A stretch of DNA of 47,270 bases from contig JAKVBK010000024.1 of the NCBI GenBank assembly GCA_022447275.1, positions 1-47,270 of the forward strand, read 5' to 3'. Below, in pieces: positions 36,278-44,404 of the stretch (position 1 is the first letter of the stretch; each line of letters opens with the position of its first letter). The notes beneath the pieces were generated by a model. That model ran no database searches and had not been told where the DNA came from. It saw nothing but the letters and a program-made list of their open reading frames with translations. Position numbers and translations under genes: made by a program. Source of the DNA: Oceanicola sp. Lineage in GTDB: Bacteria; Pseudomonadota; Alphaproteobacteria; Rhodobacterales; Rhodobacteraceae.

Positions 36278-36582
36278 CAGATCGCCTCCCCGGTGGTTTT
36301 GGCGTAACGGACCTTCTTGCCATCTTCGACACGGAAGCCCACGCGCGTGGCCTTGCCGTTGCCGTCGAGCATGGCGAGGTTCGACAGGTCAACCGGCATG
36401 GCTTTCGGCATGCGGCCGCCCTGGCTTGTCTGGGACTGGCGGGTGTGGCGGATGGCCATGTTGATGCCTTCCACAACGGCTTTGCCGGCAGACGGGTTCA
36501 CGGAGACGATCTCGCCTTCCTTGCCCTTGTCCTTACCGGTGAGCACGACAACCTTGTCGCCTTTTTTCAGTTTAGCAGCCAT
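36277..36582 (-). CDS. rplX: 50S ribosomal protein L24
   Basis: The 101-residue protein starts with the KOW motif [20 protein letters not shown] and continues with [16 protein letters not shown]. It is an early assembly initiator of the 50S subunit. It overlaps rplE by one base and follows rplN directly. Confidence 0.98.
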   Translation of the reverse strand: MAAKLKKGDKVVVLTGKDKGKEGEIVSVNPSAGKAVVEGINMAIRHTRQSQTSQGGRMPKAMPVDLSNLAMLDGNGKATRVGFRVEDGKKVRYAKTTGEAI

Positions 36583-36583
36583 C

Positions 36584-36952
36584 TTACAGCACCTCCGGCG
36601 CGAGCGAGATGATCTTCATGAAGTTCTTCGCACGCAGTTCGCGCACCACCGGCCCGAAGATACGGGTGCCGATCGGCTCCATGTTGTTGTTGAGGATGAC
36701 GGCCGCGTTGCGGTCAAAGCGGATGGCGGTGCCATCGTCGCGGCGGACTTCCTTGGCGGTCCGGACGACGACGGCTTTGCGTACGTCACCCTTTTTCACG
36801 CGGCCGCGCGGGATCGCTTCTTTGACGGACACAACGATGATGTCGCCAACAGAAGCATATTTCCGCTTGGAACCGCCGAGGACCTTGATGCACTGCACCC
36901 GGCGTGCGCCGGAGTTGTCAGCGACATCCAGATTGGTCTGCATCTGGATCAT
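36584..36952 (-). CDS. rplN: 50S ribosomal protein L14
   Basis: The 122-residue protein starts [19 protein letters not shown] and has the [19 protein letters not shown] and [15 protein letters not shown] blocks. It forms bridges with the 30S subunit. A hairpin lies in the 74-base gap before it. Confidence 0.98.
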   Translation of the reverse strand: MIQMQTNLDVADNSGARRVQCIKVLGGSKRKYASVGDIIVVSVKEAIPRGRVKKGDVRKAVVVRTAKEVRRDDGTAIRFDRNAAVILNNNMEPIGTRIFGPVVRELRAKNFMKIISLAPEVL

Positions 36953-36969
36953 TTGGTGTCTCCCGACTT

Positions 36970-36999
36970 CCGGGACCGCCTTTCGGACATTGGTCCCGG
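36970..36999 (-). other. stem-loop in the rpsQ-rplN gap
   Basis: CCGGGACC and GGTCCCGG (36970-36977 with 36992-36999) form a perfect 8-bp stem with a 14-base loop. No T run follows. It is one of several such structures in long gaps of this cluster. Confidence 0.5.
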
Positions 37000-37026
37000 G
37001 TTTCGATTAACTGGCAGGTGTTGACC

Positions 37027-37257
37027 TTAGGCGGTCAGCACCTCCCAGCGTTTGGTTTTCGAGATCGGCGCACATTCCTGAATGCGGACGGTATCGCCGG
37101 TCTTGAATTGGTTGTTCGCGTCATGGGCGCGATACTTCTTCGACTTCCGGATCGTCTTCTTGAGAACCGGGTGCGTGAAGCGACGTTCGACCGAAACGGT
37201 GACGGTCTGGTCGTTCTGGTCGGAGGTGACGGTGCCCGTCAGAATACGCTTGGGCAT
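37027..37257 (-). CDS. rpsQ: 30S ribosomal protein S17
   Basis: The 76-residue protein starts [21 protein letters not shown] and has KKYRAHD and [18 protein letters not shown]. It is an S17 of usual size and follows rpmC by 4 bases. Confidence 0.98.
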   Translation of the reverse strand: MPKRILTGTVTSDQNDQTVTVSVERRFTHPVLKKTIRKSKKYRAHDANNQFKTGDTVRIQECAPISKTKRWEVLTA

Positions 37258-37261
37258 GGGA

Positions 37262-37480
37262 TCAGGCCTCCGTGGTCGAGGCTGCAGCGGCAGCCTTTTC
37301 GTTCAGAATGGTTTTTACGCGGGCCGCGTCGCGGCGCACTTCGCGCATGCGCGCGGTGTTCTCGAGGGCGTTCGTGGCCTGCTGGAAGCGCAGGTTGAAG
37401 CTCTCTTTCTTCAGGTTGACCAGATCCTCGCGGAGCTGATCTACCGTTTTTTCACGGAGTTCCGTGGCGTTAATCGCCAT
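37262..37480 (-). CDS. rpmC: 50S ribosomal protein L29
   Basis: The 72-residue protein has [20 protein letters not shown] and [23 protein letters not shown], typical of L29, plus an Ala/Thr tail. AAGGAAG precedes the ATG. In this genome it is the first gene of a separate unit because the usual upstream neighbour rplP lies 5 kb away. Confidence 0.97.
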   Translation of the reverse strand: MAINATELREKTVDQLREDLVNLKKESFNLRFQQATNALENTARMREVRRDAARVKTILNEKAAAAASTTEA

Positions 37481-37915
37481 TGGTCTTCTTCCTTTTCAAC
37501 AATCACCGGCAGGCCGCGCAAGCGCGTCACCCTGATTCCCGATGGAGGTGGATGAGCGCGCTGTTTAGGCTTGGCTTGCTGACTTGGCAAGCCCTTATTT
37601 CGCTGGGCCTGTCCTGCGCCGCAACGGCCCTTTTGCCCGCGCATTGCGCAGGATCATTCAAGCCAGCCCGGGAAACACCCAAAAGCCCCCCACCAAACCG
37701 CCCGGAATACGGGCGCGCGACCATTGCAAACCGGACTTGTGGACCTGCAGAGGGATGCACGCTTTGCAGCTTTCGCGCCGCGATGCATGCCCACAGCCTG
37801 AACGCCGCGACCGACACCCGCCAAGGAAGGATATCCCCTATAACATCCGCCCCATTCGGAAAACAATCGCTTCTGGCTGCTTTCCGGGCCCGGTCCATTG
37901 CGCTATCACCGCGCC
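37481..37915. other. intergenic region between divergent rpmC and the 2OG oxygenase-like gene
   Basis: This 435-base gap contains the rpmC promoter and a leader of about 75 bases on the left. The rest has no ORF with support, no repeat and no clear plus-strand promoter. It is GC-rich with scattered short frames on both strands that look like shadows. Confidence 0.5.
37562..37590 (-). promoter_or_regulatory. candidate rpmC (spc unit) promoter
   Basis: The minus strand has TTGCCA (37585-37590), a 17-base spacer and TAAACA (37562-37567). A GCTTGC/GCAAGC dyad overlaps the -35 side. It closely resembles the rplO promoter at 32308-32336. Confidence 0.6.
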
Positions 37916-38536
37916 ATGGCCCAGATTGACTCCCTCTTCGCGACCCGCCTTTACCACGCCAAGCTTGCAGAGCATGGCACCCCCGTTGATGTGGAGGAAC
38001 TGGAAGCCTCCTGCTACGCGATTGCAGAGGATGATGATGCCGGCAACGATTGGTGCGAGGCCAATGACTATGCCGGTTACACCTCCTATGCGTCGCTCAG
38101 CGATCTGCCTTGGCGCTTCCCCATCTTCAAGGATCTGGTGGCAGTTCTGGATGCCCATGTGGCCAGCTTTGCCAAGGATTTGCAGTTTGACTTGGCTGAC
38201 CGGCCCCTAGAACTGGAAGACATCTGGATCAATATCCTGCCCGAGGGCGGCATCCACACCAGCCACATCCATCCCCATTCAGTGATCTCGGGCACGGCCT
38301 ATGTCGCCATGCCCGAGGGGACCAGCGCCCTCAAACTGGAGGACCCGCGCCTGCCGATGATGATGGCCGCCCCGACCCGCGTGAAAGACGCCCGTCGCGA
38401 GTTGCAGCCGTTTATCTATCTGCGCCCTGCGCCCGGTGAAGTGCTTTTGTGGGAAAGCTGGCTGCGCCATGAAGTGCCCATGAACATGTCCGAGGAAAAC
38501 CGGATCACGGTCTCGTTCAACTACAAATGGGCCTAG
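37916..38536 (+). CDS. putative 2OG-Fe(II) oxygenase (TIGR02466 family)
   Basis: The 206-residue protein fits a family of putative 2-oxoglutarate/iron oxygenases known mainly from marine bacteria and phages. The likely metal and cosubstrate residues are in HTSHIHPH (H114 to H121), H185 in WLRHEVPMN and R196 in ENRITVSFNYKW. W104 to N106 (IWINILPEGG) is another conserved block. The start ATGGCCCAG at 37916 is preferred over an upstream ATG at 37898. The substrate is unknown. It opens the plus-strand insertion between rpmC and rplP. Confidence 0.8.
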   Translation: MAQIDSLFATRLYHAKLAEHGTPVDVEELEASCYAIAEDDDAGNDWCEANDYAGYTSYASLSDLPWRFPIFKDLVAVLDAHVASFAKDLQFDLADRPLELEDIWINILPEGGIHTSHIHPHSVISGTAYVAMPEGTSALKLEDPRLPMMMAAPTRVKDARRELQPFIYLRPAPGEVLLWESWLRHEVPMNMSEENRITVSFNYKWA

Positions 38537-38618
38537 GGGCACCGGGCGCGCGCTAACGGCTTGTTCAGCATGTTGTGAAACACAGGTCGCGAACCGAGAT
38601 TGTATCGGAGCGGTCAGA

Positions 38619-39401
38619 ATGGCCCTGCGCATTGTTGTCCTTGTTTGCTGTCTTGCCCTGTCCGTCCACGGGGCCTGGGCGCTCGATACGGCACATCGCG
38701 GATCCCTTTTCGCAGGTGGCAAGGCCGCCCCTCTATTTGCCTCTGCCGCCACAGCCAAACCCCGCACAACGCCCGCCTCTGCACCCGCTGCCTCTGCCAA
38801 AGGGGCAGGCGATGAAGCGCCCGAAAGGCAACCTTCAGCCAGCCTGTTTGACGGCCCGGCGCGGGGATTGTTTGCCCCCCTGCCGGAACGGTTTTCCGGC
38901 CCGCTGGCCAAAGTCTGGCGTGGGCCTGTCGCCCGTCTGCGGGACATCATCGCTTTGGCGGAAGCTGGTCCCATGGGCTATGACGCGGTGCAGTATGGCG
39001 CGCGCATCAAGCCCCCCGCCCCACCCAGCGAGATGACCCTCGCGGAAATCCTGGCCTGGATCACGGCGACACCGGGCCAGCCCCATGCCATCGGCCGCTA
39101 CCAGATCATTCCGTCCACCCTCAAACACCTGATTGAGAAGGAAGGCCTCGCACCCACACTCACCTACGGCCCCGCCCTGCAAGACAGGCTGGCCGACGTG
39201 TTGATGACGGAGGCCGGGCTGCAGGTCTTTCTTGCCGGTGAGATGGCGCAGGACACGTTCATGGATCGCCTCGCCCGCGTTTGGGCCGGGCTTCCCACCG
39301 CATCGGGGCAATCCTACTACCACGGCCATGCGGGCAACCGCGCCACGATTACTCGGCCCCGATTTGCGGCAGAGATGGCACAGATTTTCCCGGAACTTTA
39401 A
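38619..39401 (+). CDS. secreted lysozyme-like protein, unknown function
   Basis: The 260-residue protein has a signal peptide (1-21, ending AWA), then a low-complexity Ala/Pro/Lys segment to about residue 70. The C-terminal half resembles endolysin-type muramidases of the lysozyme fold: a Glu after a helix in IIALAEAGPMGYDAVQYG, then AIGRYQIIPSTL and later QDRLADVLM. The E in LAEAG would be the catalytic acid. This is a weak pattern match, so activity on peptidoglycan is an inference. It stands 82 bases after the 2OG oxygenase gene. Confidence 0.65.
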   Translation: MALRIVVLVCCLALSVHGAWALDTAHRGSLFAGGKAAPLFASAATAKPRTTPASAPAASAKGAGDEAPERQPSASLFDGPARGLFAPLPERFSGPLAKVWRGPVARLRDIIALAEAGPMGYDAVQYGARIKPPAPPSEMTLAEILAWITATPGQPHAIGRYQIIPSTLKHLIEKEGLAPTLTYGPALQDRLADVLMTEAGLQVFLAGEMAQDTFMDRLARVWAGLPTASGQSYYHGHAGNRATITRPRFAAEMAQIFPEL

Positions 39402-39456
39402 TCAATGCATCGGCTTTCTCTTTCCAAAGCCGCCCGTCTTGCCTCCTGATAGAGAC

Positions 39457-40146
39457 ATGGTTGACGTCACTTCCCTTTCGCGCGGGCTTGCGGCCCGCAT
39501 CACCGGCCACGCGCTGACATTCGTGGCCCGTTTCATCACCGCCGCGCGGGCCGACTGGAAGGGCATCGAACCCGTGGCCCGACAACGCATCTACTATGCC
39601 AACCATGTCAGCAATGCCGACATGCCGATGATCTGGTCCGTGCTGCCAGCCCATCTGCGCCGCCAGACCCGCCCCGTGGCCGCAGCCGATTACTGGCTCA
39701 AGACGCCGTTGCGCGCCTTTGCCGGGCGCGATGTTTTCCGGGCGGTGCTGATCCACCGCAATCCCGAAGACCGCGCCGAGGATGAAGACCCGCTTGAAAC
39801 CATCCTCGAAGCCATCGATGCCGGTGACAGCCTGATCATCTTTCCCGAAGGCGGGCGCAATATGAGCGACGCGCCCCTGCTGCCGTTCAAATCCGGGATC
39901 TACAATATCGGACACGCCCGACCCGACGTGGATCTCGTGCCCACCTGGATCGCCAATCTCAACGAGATCATGCCGAAAGGGGAGATCATCCCCCTGCCCC
40001 TGATCTGCACAGTGACGTTCGGCGCACCACTGCACGTGGCATCGGGGGAGGCCAAGGATGATTTCCTCGACCGCGCCGCGGACGCCCTTGTGGCCCTCGC
40101 CCCCGAAGAGGCAAGGGCAGAGGCCCCGCAGGAAGCCCCCCAATGA
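39457..40146 (+). CDS. 1-acyl-sn-glycerol-3-phosphate acyltransferase-like (PlsC family)
   Basis: The 229-residue protein has the acyltransferase motifs H50-x4-D55 (NHVSNAD) and FPEGGR (129-134). An N-terminal amphipathic helix likely attaches it to the membrane. The family acylates lysophosphatidate to phosphatidate. The ATG at 39457 begins where the family homology starts; no strong ribosome-binding site precedes it. The stop overlaps the start of a CdsA-like gene (ATGA), so phosphatidate and CDP-diacylglycerol formation are probably coupled. Confidence 0.85.
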   Translation: MVDVTSLSRGLAARITGHALTFVARFITAARADWKGIEPVARQRIYYANHVSNADMPMIWSVLPAHLRRQTRPVAAADYWLKTPLRAFAGRDVFRAVLIHRNPEDRAEDEDPLETILEAIDAGDSLIIFPEGGRNMSDAPLLPFKSGIYNIGHARPDVDLVPTWIANLNEIMPKGEIIPLPLICTVTFGAPLHVASGEAKDDFLDRAADALVALAPEEARAEAPQEAPQ

Positions 40147-41084
40147 CCGAAACAAGACTCGACATCCTGACCCTGTTCGCCGGCGTTGTCCTGCTGATGA
40201 TCGCGCTGACACTGTTTGGCGAATACATGCGCCAGCGCGCCCCCACGAGCGCGCCTCGGCCCGTTGTCGAAACCTACCTGACACGGGTGAATTCCTGGTG
40301 GGGCATGGTCACGCTGCTGGCCTTTGCCGCCCTGGCCGGGCAATTCTGGATCACGCTGCTCTTTGCGTTTGCCTCCTTCGCGGCCCTGCGCGAATTCCTG
40401 ACCTATGCCAGCAAACGACAGGCCGACCACCTGTCATTGGCGCTGGCGTTCTTTGCCTTCTTGCCGCTGCAATACCTGTTCGTGGCCCTCGGCTGGATCC
40501 AGATGTTCACCGTGTTCATCCCGGTCTATGCCTTCCTGCTCTTGCCCATCGTCAGCGCCCTGCGCGGTGATCCGGACAAGTTTCTGGCCCGGGTTGCCGG
40601 CACCCAGTGGGGGCTGATGATCTGCGTCTTTTGCCTGAGCCACGTGCCCGCCCTGCTGACCCTTCCCATGCCGACCGGCTCTGACAGGGCGATCCTGATG
40701 ATCGTGTTCCTCGTGATGGTCGTGCAGTTGGGTGACCTGATCGAATATTTCGCGGGCCGCCAGTTGGGCGAACACAAGCTCGCCCCCAGCCTCTCTCCGA
40801 AAACCGCAGAGGGGGTTGTGGTGGCTGCTATTGGCGTCTTTGTGATCGGCGCCTTGCTGGCCTGGATCACGCCCTTCAGCGCACTGGGTGCGGCCATCAT
40901 GGCCCTCATGGCCTGGGGCGCGGGCTGGATGGGCAATCTTGTCTTTGCGGCGATCAAGCGCGACAGGGGCGTCAAGGACTGGTCGCACCTGATCCCGGGG
41001 CAAGGCGGCTTTCTCGAGCAGCTCGACAGCGTGATCTTTGCCGCCCCCCTGTTCTTTCACGTCTCGCTTTTGGTGCTGGAATAG
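40143..41084 (+). CDS. CdsA-like phosphatidate cytidylyltransferase with a divergent signature
   Basis: The 313-residue integral membrane protein has about eight hydrophobic segments. The C-terminal signature reads IKRDRGVKDWSHLIPGQGG and then EQLDS. Canonical CdsA has SxxKR and PGHGG-DRxDS, so an H is Q and DR is EQ. This variant recalls the E. coli YnbB-type paralogue. Activity on phosphatidate is probable but not certain. It is coupled to the PlsC-like gene upstream. Confidence 0.8.
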   Translation: MTETRLDILTLFAGVVLLMIALTLFGEYMRQRAPTSAPRPVVETYLTRVNSWWGMVTLLAFAALAGQFWITLLFAFASFAALREFLTYASKRQADHLSLALAFFAFLPLQYLFVALGWIQMFTVFIPVYAFLLLPIVSALRGDPDKFLARVAGTQWGLMICVFCLSHVPALLTLPMPTGSDRAILMIVFLVMVVQLGDLIEYFAGRQLGEHKLAPSLSPKTAEGVVVAAIGVFVIGALLAWITPFSALGAAIMALMAWGAGWMGNLVFAAIKRDRGVKDWSHLIPGQGGFLEQLDSVIFAAPLFFHVSLLVLE

Positions 41085-41184
41085 GCCCTGCGGCGGGCGC
41101 GCGCAGGGGCCCGCCTGATGCTGGGCAGCCCGCGCGCCGCCGCTAGGTTCTGGGGCAACCACACAAAAAGGGCCCCGAGAAGAG

Positions 41185-41574
41185 ATGACAGATATCGCCT
41201 TGTTGCTGGCCGCCACCCTGCTGGGCGGCATGGTCTTTTTCAGCTTCGGCTTTGCCCCGGTGCTGTTTGCGCAATTGCCCATGGAGCAGGTCCGCCCCCT
41301 GTTGCGCGGCACCTTCCCCTACTACTACCTCGCGGTGATCGCGTTGGCGGCGGCCACGGCAGCAGCCGCATGGATGGTTTCGCCGCTCGCGGGCGCATTG
41401 TTCGCCGCCATTGCCGCAAGCACACTCTATGCACGCCAGATCCTCATGGCCCAGATCAACGCTGCGACGGATCAGGGCGATCACAGCGCTTTCAAACGGC
41501 TGCACGGGCTGTCGGTTGTGATCCAGCTGATCCAGATCGGTCTGGCCGGGTGGGCCGTCGTGCTGCTGGGATAG
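41185..41574 (+). CDS. DUF4149-like small membrane protein
   Basis: The 129-residue protein has four membrane helices (about 2-24, 46-65, 66-86, 106-128). The start GGMVFFSFGFAPVLFAQLP and the Lys/His between helices 3 and 4 (FKRLHGLSVVIQ) resemble DUF4149/TMEM205-type proteins. The role is unknown. It lies 100 bases after the CdsA-like gene on the same strand and may or may not share its transcript. Confidence 0.7.
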   Translation: MTDIALLLAATLLGGMVFFSFGFAPVLFAQLPMEQVRPLLRGTFPYYYLAVIALAAATAAAAWMVSPLAGALFAAIAASTLYARQILMAQINAATDQGDHSAFKRLHGLSVVIQLIQIGLAGWAVVLLG

Positions 41575-41654
41575 ACGGGGCCACGCGGGGGCCGCAGATA
41601 ACGGGCCCGGATTTGGCCCGCCGCCGCTGGCGCACCCCGCGTCGATGCACATGG

Positions 41655-41680
41655 AAAAGGCCCCGCGCCGGGGCGGGGCC
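41655..41680 (-). terminator. terminator after the VPLPA-CTERM gene
   Basis: GGCCCCGC/GCGGGGCC (41659-41666 with 41673-41680) is followed on the minus strand by TTTT (41655-41658). It ends the minus-strand gene at 41719 and may also stop plus-strand transcription. Confidence 0.75.
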
Positions 41681-41718
41681 ATCTCTGGTGGTTCAGGGGA
41701 TGTGGTGGCCGGCGCGGA

Positions 41719-42321
41719 TCAGCCTTTGCGGCGCAGCGCGCCGAGGCCCACAAGCCCCCCCATCAGCAGCAACACCGGTGCAGGCAGCGGAACGGGGGCG
41801 GGCGCGGCTTGGGTGAACTTTGCCCAAACGGTCCGGCTGGCGAAGACGGGTTCGCTTGCAGTGTCGATAAGAGATGCTTCGCTGAAAGGGATGCCGTCGG
41901 CAAAACCATCATTAACGTTTCGGAATATGACACCAAGTGGTGCTTCCGCTACGCCCCCGCCAACAGCGTACGGGATTTGAAAACCGCAGCTGAGTGTGAA
42001 GGTGCAGCCAAACGTTGTCTCCGGATCCGTGTCATATGCATCGTCTTTTTCGAAAATCTGTAGCCCGATGCTGTTCGCTGCGGCTTCCGCAGCTGCTTTA
42101 GTATCAAAATCAAGATCGTCACTGACTTCATCACATCCGCTAAAAACCGCAGCGCATGAGCCCTCTTCAAAAGTGACATCGTATAATGTGCCACTCACAT
42201 CCACGCCGGTGGCGCCTGTCAACTGGCCGCTGCCATTGAATGTATATGTCGCCGCGTGGCCCGCGGTGGCGATCACGGCAAACAGAATCGCTGTTGCAAG
42301 GGATTTCAAGAATTTCGTCAT
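41719..42321 (-). CDS. secreted VPLPA-CTERM protein
   Basis: The 200-residue protein has a signal peptide (1-22, ATAGHA) and a C-terminal sorting signal: VPLPA at about 177-181, a hydrophobic helix and the basic end LRRKG. Such proteins are processed by an exosortase-type enzyme and are typical of Rhodobacterales. The body (TYTFNGSGQLTGATGVDVSGTLYDV and GCTFTLSCGF with paired cysteines) has no named domain. ATG 42321 has GAGG upstream. The exosortase is not in this window. The base composition is less GC-rich than its neighbours. Confidence 0.88.
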   Translation of the reverse strand: MTKFLKSLATAILFAVIATAGHAATYTFNGSGQLTGATGVDVSGTLYDVTFEEGSCAAVFSGCDEVSDDLDFDTKAAAEAAANSIGLQIFEKDDAYDTDPETTFGCTFTLSCGFQIPYAVGGGVAEAPLGVIFRNVNDGFADGIPFSEASLIDTASEPVFASRTVWAKFTQAAPAPVPLPAPVLLLMGGLVGLGALRRKG

Positions 42322-42410
42322 CGATAGACACCTCAAGCAATTGAACCAACCGGCGAAATTTGTCCGGTCCGCTGTGCGCCCAGCGGATTGGCCCGTGCCG
42401 GCTATCCTTA

Positions 42411-42439
42411 CGTATAGTAAACTTGGGGGCATTTGTCTT
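42411..42439 (-). promoter_or_regulatory. possible promoter of the VPLPA-CTERM gene
   Basis: The minus strand has AAGACA (42434-42439), 17 bases and TATACG (42411-42416) in an AT-rich patch. The leader would be about 85 bases. The match is only fair. Confidence 0.4.
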
Positions 42440-42525
42440 TAAAATATTGCCAAAATGGCCTCCCCCCCCTCCAGGCCCTGCAAATCGGCGCAATTCCGCC
42501 CGGGGTTGCATCCCCCGCGCGCATA

Positions 42526-42556
42526 GAAAAAGCCCCGCGCAGGGGCGGGGCTTTTC
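42526..42556 (-). terminator. terminator after rplP
   Basis: An 11-bp stem (42528-42538 with 42545-42555) includes A and T runs on both sides, so it works on both strands. It follows the rplP stop by 40 bases and ends the S10-like block. Confidence 0.88.
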
Positions 42557-42595
42557 AATCATGGGTGGCCCGCAAACAGGCCAGAGGGCGGCGAC

Positions 42596-43009
42596 TTACC
42601 AGTCTTCGCGCATCACTGTGCGGGTCTTGACTGGCAGCTTCATCGCGGCAAGGCGCAGGGCCTCACGTGCGATGGGCTCTGCCACGCCGTCGATTTCGAA
42701 CATCACGCGGCCAGGCTTGACCTTGCACGCCCAGTAATCGACCGAACCCTTACCTTTACCCATCCGAACCTCGACGGGCTTGGATGTCACGGGCAGGTCG
42801 GGGAAGATCCGGATCCAGACACGACCCTGACGCTTCATGTGACGCGTCATGGCCCGACGGGCGGCTTCGATCTGGCGCGCGGTGATGCGCTCGGGCTCAA
42901 GGGCTTTCAAGCCGAAGGTGCCGAAGTTCAGGTCAGACCCGCCCTTCGCCTTGCCGTGGATCCGGCCCTTGTGCATCTTGCGGAATTTGGTGCGCTTTGG
43001 CTGAAGCAT
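42596..43009 (-). CDS. rplP: 50S ribosomal protein L16
   Basis: The 137-residue protein starts [19 protein letters not shown] and has [26 protein letters not shown], the L16 signature. It is the last gene of the rplB-rpsS-rplV-rpsC-rplP block. The usual next gene rpmC is displaced by about 5 kb. Confidence 0.98.
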   Translation of the reverse strand: MLQPKRTKFRKMHKGRIHGKAKGGSDLNFGTFGLKALEPERITARQIEAARRAMTRHMKRQGRVWIRIFPDLPVTSKPVEVRMGKGKGSVDYWACKVKPGRVMFEIDGVAEPIAREALRLAAMKLPVKTRTVMREDW

Positions 43010-43022
43010 TGCTCAGGTCTCC

Positions 43023-43739
43023 TTAGCGATCACGGCGGGGGCCGCCGGCACCGCGCGGGGCGGGACCTTCTTGCAGCTCCTGCTGGCGACGATCACGAGC
43101 CGACGGATCGTGCTCCATGATCTCACCTTTGAAGATCCACACCTTGATGCCGATGATCCCGTAAGGGGTCATGCCTTCGGCATGGGCGTAGTCGATATCG
43201 GCGCGCAGGGTGTGCAGGGGCACACGGCCTTCGCGGTACCACTCGGTCCGGGCGATTTCTGCGCCACCCAGACGGCCGGCAACGTTCACGCGGATGCCCA
43301 GGGCACCCATGCGCATGGCGTTCTGCACGGCGCGCTTCATGGCACGACGGAAGGACACACGGCGTTCCAGCTGCTGGGCGATGCTCTCGGCGACGAGGGC
43401 TGCGTCCAGCTCGGGCTTGCGCACCTCAACGATGTTGAGATGCAGTTCGCTGTCGGTCATGCTGGCGAGCTTGCGGCGCAGACCTTCGATGTCTGCCCCT
43501 TTCTTGCCAATGATGACGCCGGGGCGTGCTGTGTGAACCGTCACGCGGCACTTCTTGTGCGGACGCTCGATGATCACACGGGAGATGCCCGCCTGCTTGC
43601 ATTCCTTGCCGATGAACTCACGGATCTTGATGTCTTCCAGCAGAAGATCACCGTAATCCTTCGTGTCGGCGTACCAGCGGCTGTCCCAGGTGCGGTTCAC
43701 CTGCAGGCGCATGCCGATCGGGTTTACTTTATGACCCAT
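43023..43739 (-). CDS. rpsC: 30S ribosomal protein S3
   Basis: The 238-residue protein starts [12 protein letters not shown], has the KH domain with [19 protein letters not shown], and [19 protein letters not shown]. The Gly/Arg/Pro-rich tail ([14 protein letters not shown]) is of the usual kind. It overlaps rplV by one base. Confidence 0.98.
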   Translation of the reverse strand: MGHKVNPIGMRLQVNRTWDSRWYADTKDYGDLLLEDIKIREFIGKECKQAGISRVIIERPHKKCRVTVHTARPGVIIGKKGADIEGLRRKLASMTDSELHLNIVEVRKPELDAALVAESIAQQLERRVSFRRAMKRAVQNAMRMGALGIRVNVAGRLGGAEIARTEWYREGRVPLHTLRADIDYAHAEGMTPYGIIGIKVWIFKGEIMEHDPSARDRRQQELQEGPAPRGAGGPRRDR

Positions 43740-44119
43740 TACGCTTGCTCCTCGACCTGACGGACCTTGATGGTGATTTCGGCGAACGGCTTGATGATCC
43801 GCCCAAAACGACCCCGTGCCCGCGGACGGCCACGCTTCATGGTCAGGTTCTTGCCCACATAGGCCTCGGCGACGATGAGCTCATCGACGTCCAGGTTGTG
43901 GTTGTTTTCGGCGTTGGCGATGGCGGACTGAAGGCACTTCTTCACATCCACTGCGATCCGCTTCTTGGAGAAGGTGAGATCGGCCAGAGCCTTGTCTACC
44001 TTCTTGCCGCGGATCAGGCCTGCGACGAGGTTCAGTTTCTGGGGCGAGGTGCGCAGCATACGCAGCTTTGCCATCGCCTCATTGTCCGCCACGCGGCGGG
44101 GATTCTTATCCTTGCCCAT
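43739..44119 (-). CDS. rplV: 50S ribosomal protein L22
   Basis: The 126-residue protein has [23 protein letters not shown] and the [14 protein letters not shown] signature near the tip of the hairpin that lines the exit tunnel. It overlaps rpsC by one base and follows rpsS by 3 bases. Confidence 0.98.
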   Translation of the reverse strand: MGKDKNPRRVADNEAMAKLRMLRTSPQKLNLVAGLIRGKKVDKALADLTFSKKRIAVDVKKCLQSAIANAENNHNLDVDELIVAEAYVGKNLTMKRGRPRARGRFGRIIKPFAEITIKVRQVEEQA

Positions 44120-44122
44120 GGC

Positions 44123-44401
44123 TTACTTCCTCTTGGATTTCTTATCGGCCGCGTGGCCGTAATAGGTGCGCGTTGGCGAGTACTCACCGAACTTTTGTCC
44201 GATCATGTCCTCGGTGACGTTCACCGTGATGTGCTTCTGACCATTGTAGACCCCAAAGGTGAGGCCCACGAACTGGGGCAGAATGGTGGAGCGGCGCGAC
44301 CAGATCTTGATGACCTCGTTGCGGCCCGACTCGCGAGCTTTTTCGGCCTTCTTGAGCACATAGGCGTCAACGAAAGGGCCTTTCCAGACGGAACGAGACA
44401 T
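44123..44401 (-). CDS. rpsS: 30S ribosomal protein S19
   Basis: The 92-residue protein starts [18 protein letters not shown] and has [21 protein letters not shown] and the [17 protein letters not shown] end. It lies 3 bases after rplB. Confidence 0.98.
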   Translation of the reverse strand: MSRSVWKGPFVDAYVLKKAEKARESGRNEVIKIWSRRSTILPQFVGLTFGVYNGQKHITVNVTEDMIGQKFGEYSPTRTYYGHAADKKSKRK

Positions 44402-44404
44402 CTA

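Noticed and set aside
37441-37915. Short frames on both strands in the rpmC upstream gap
   Set aside because: Composition is biased, they overlap the promoter, and no start is supported.
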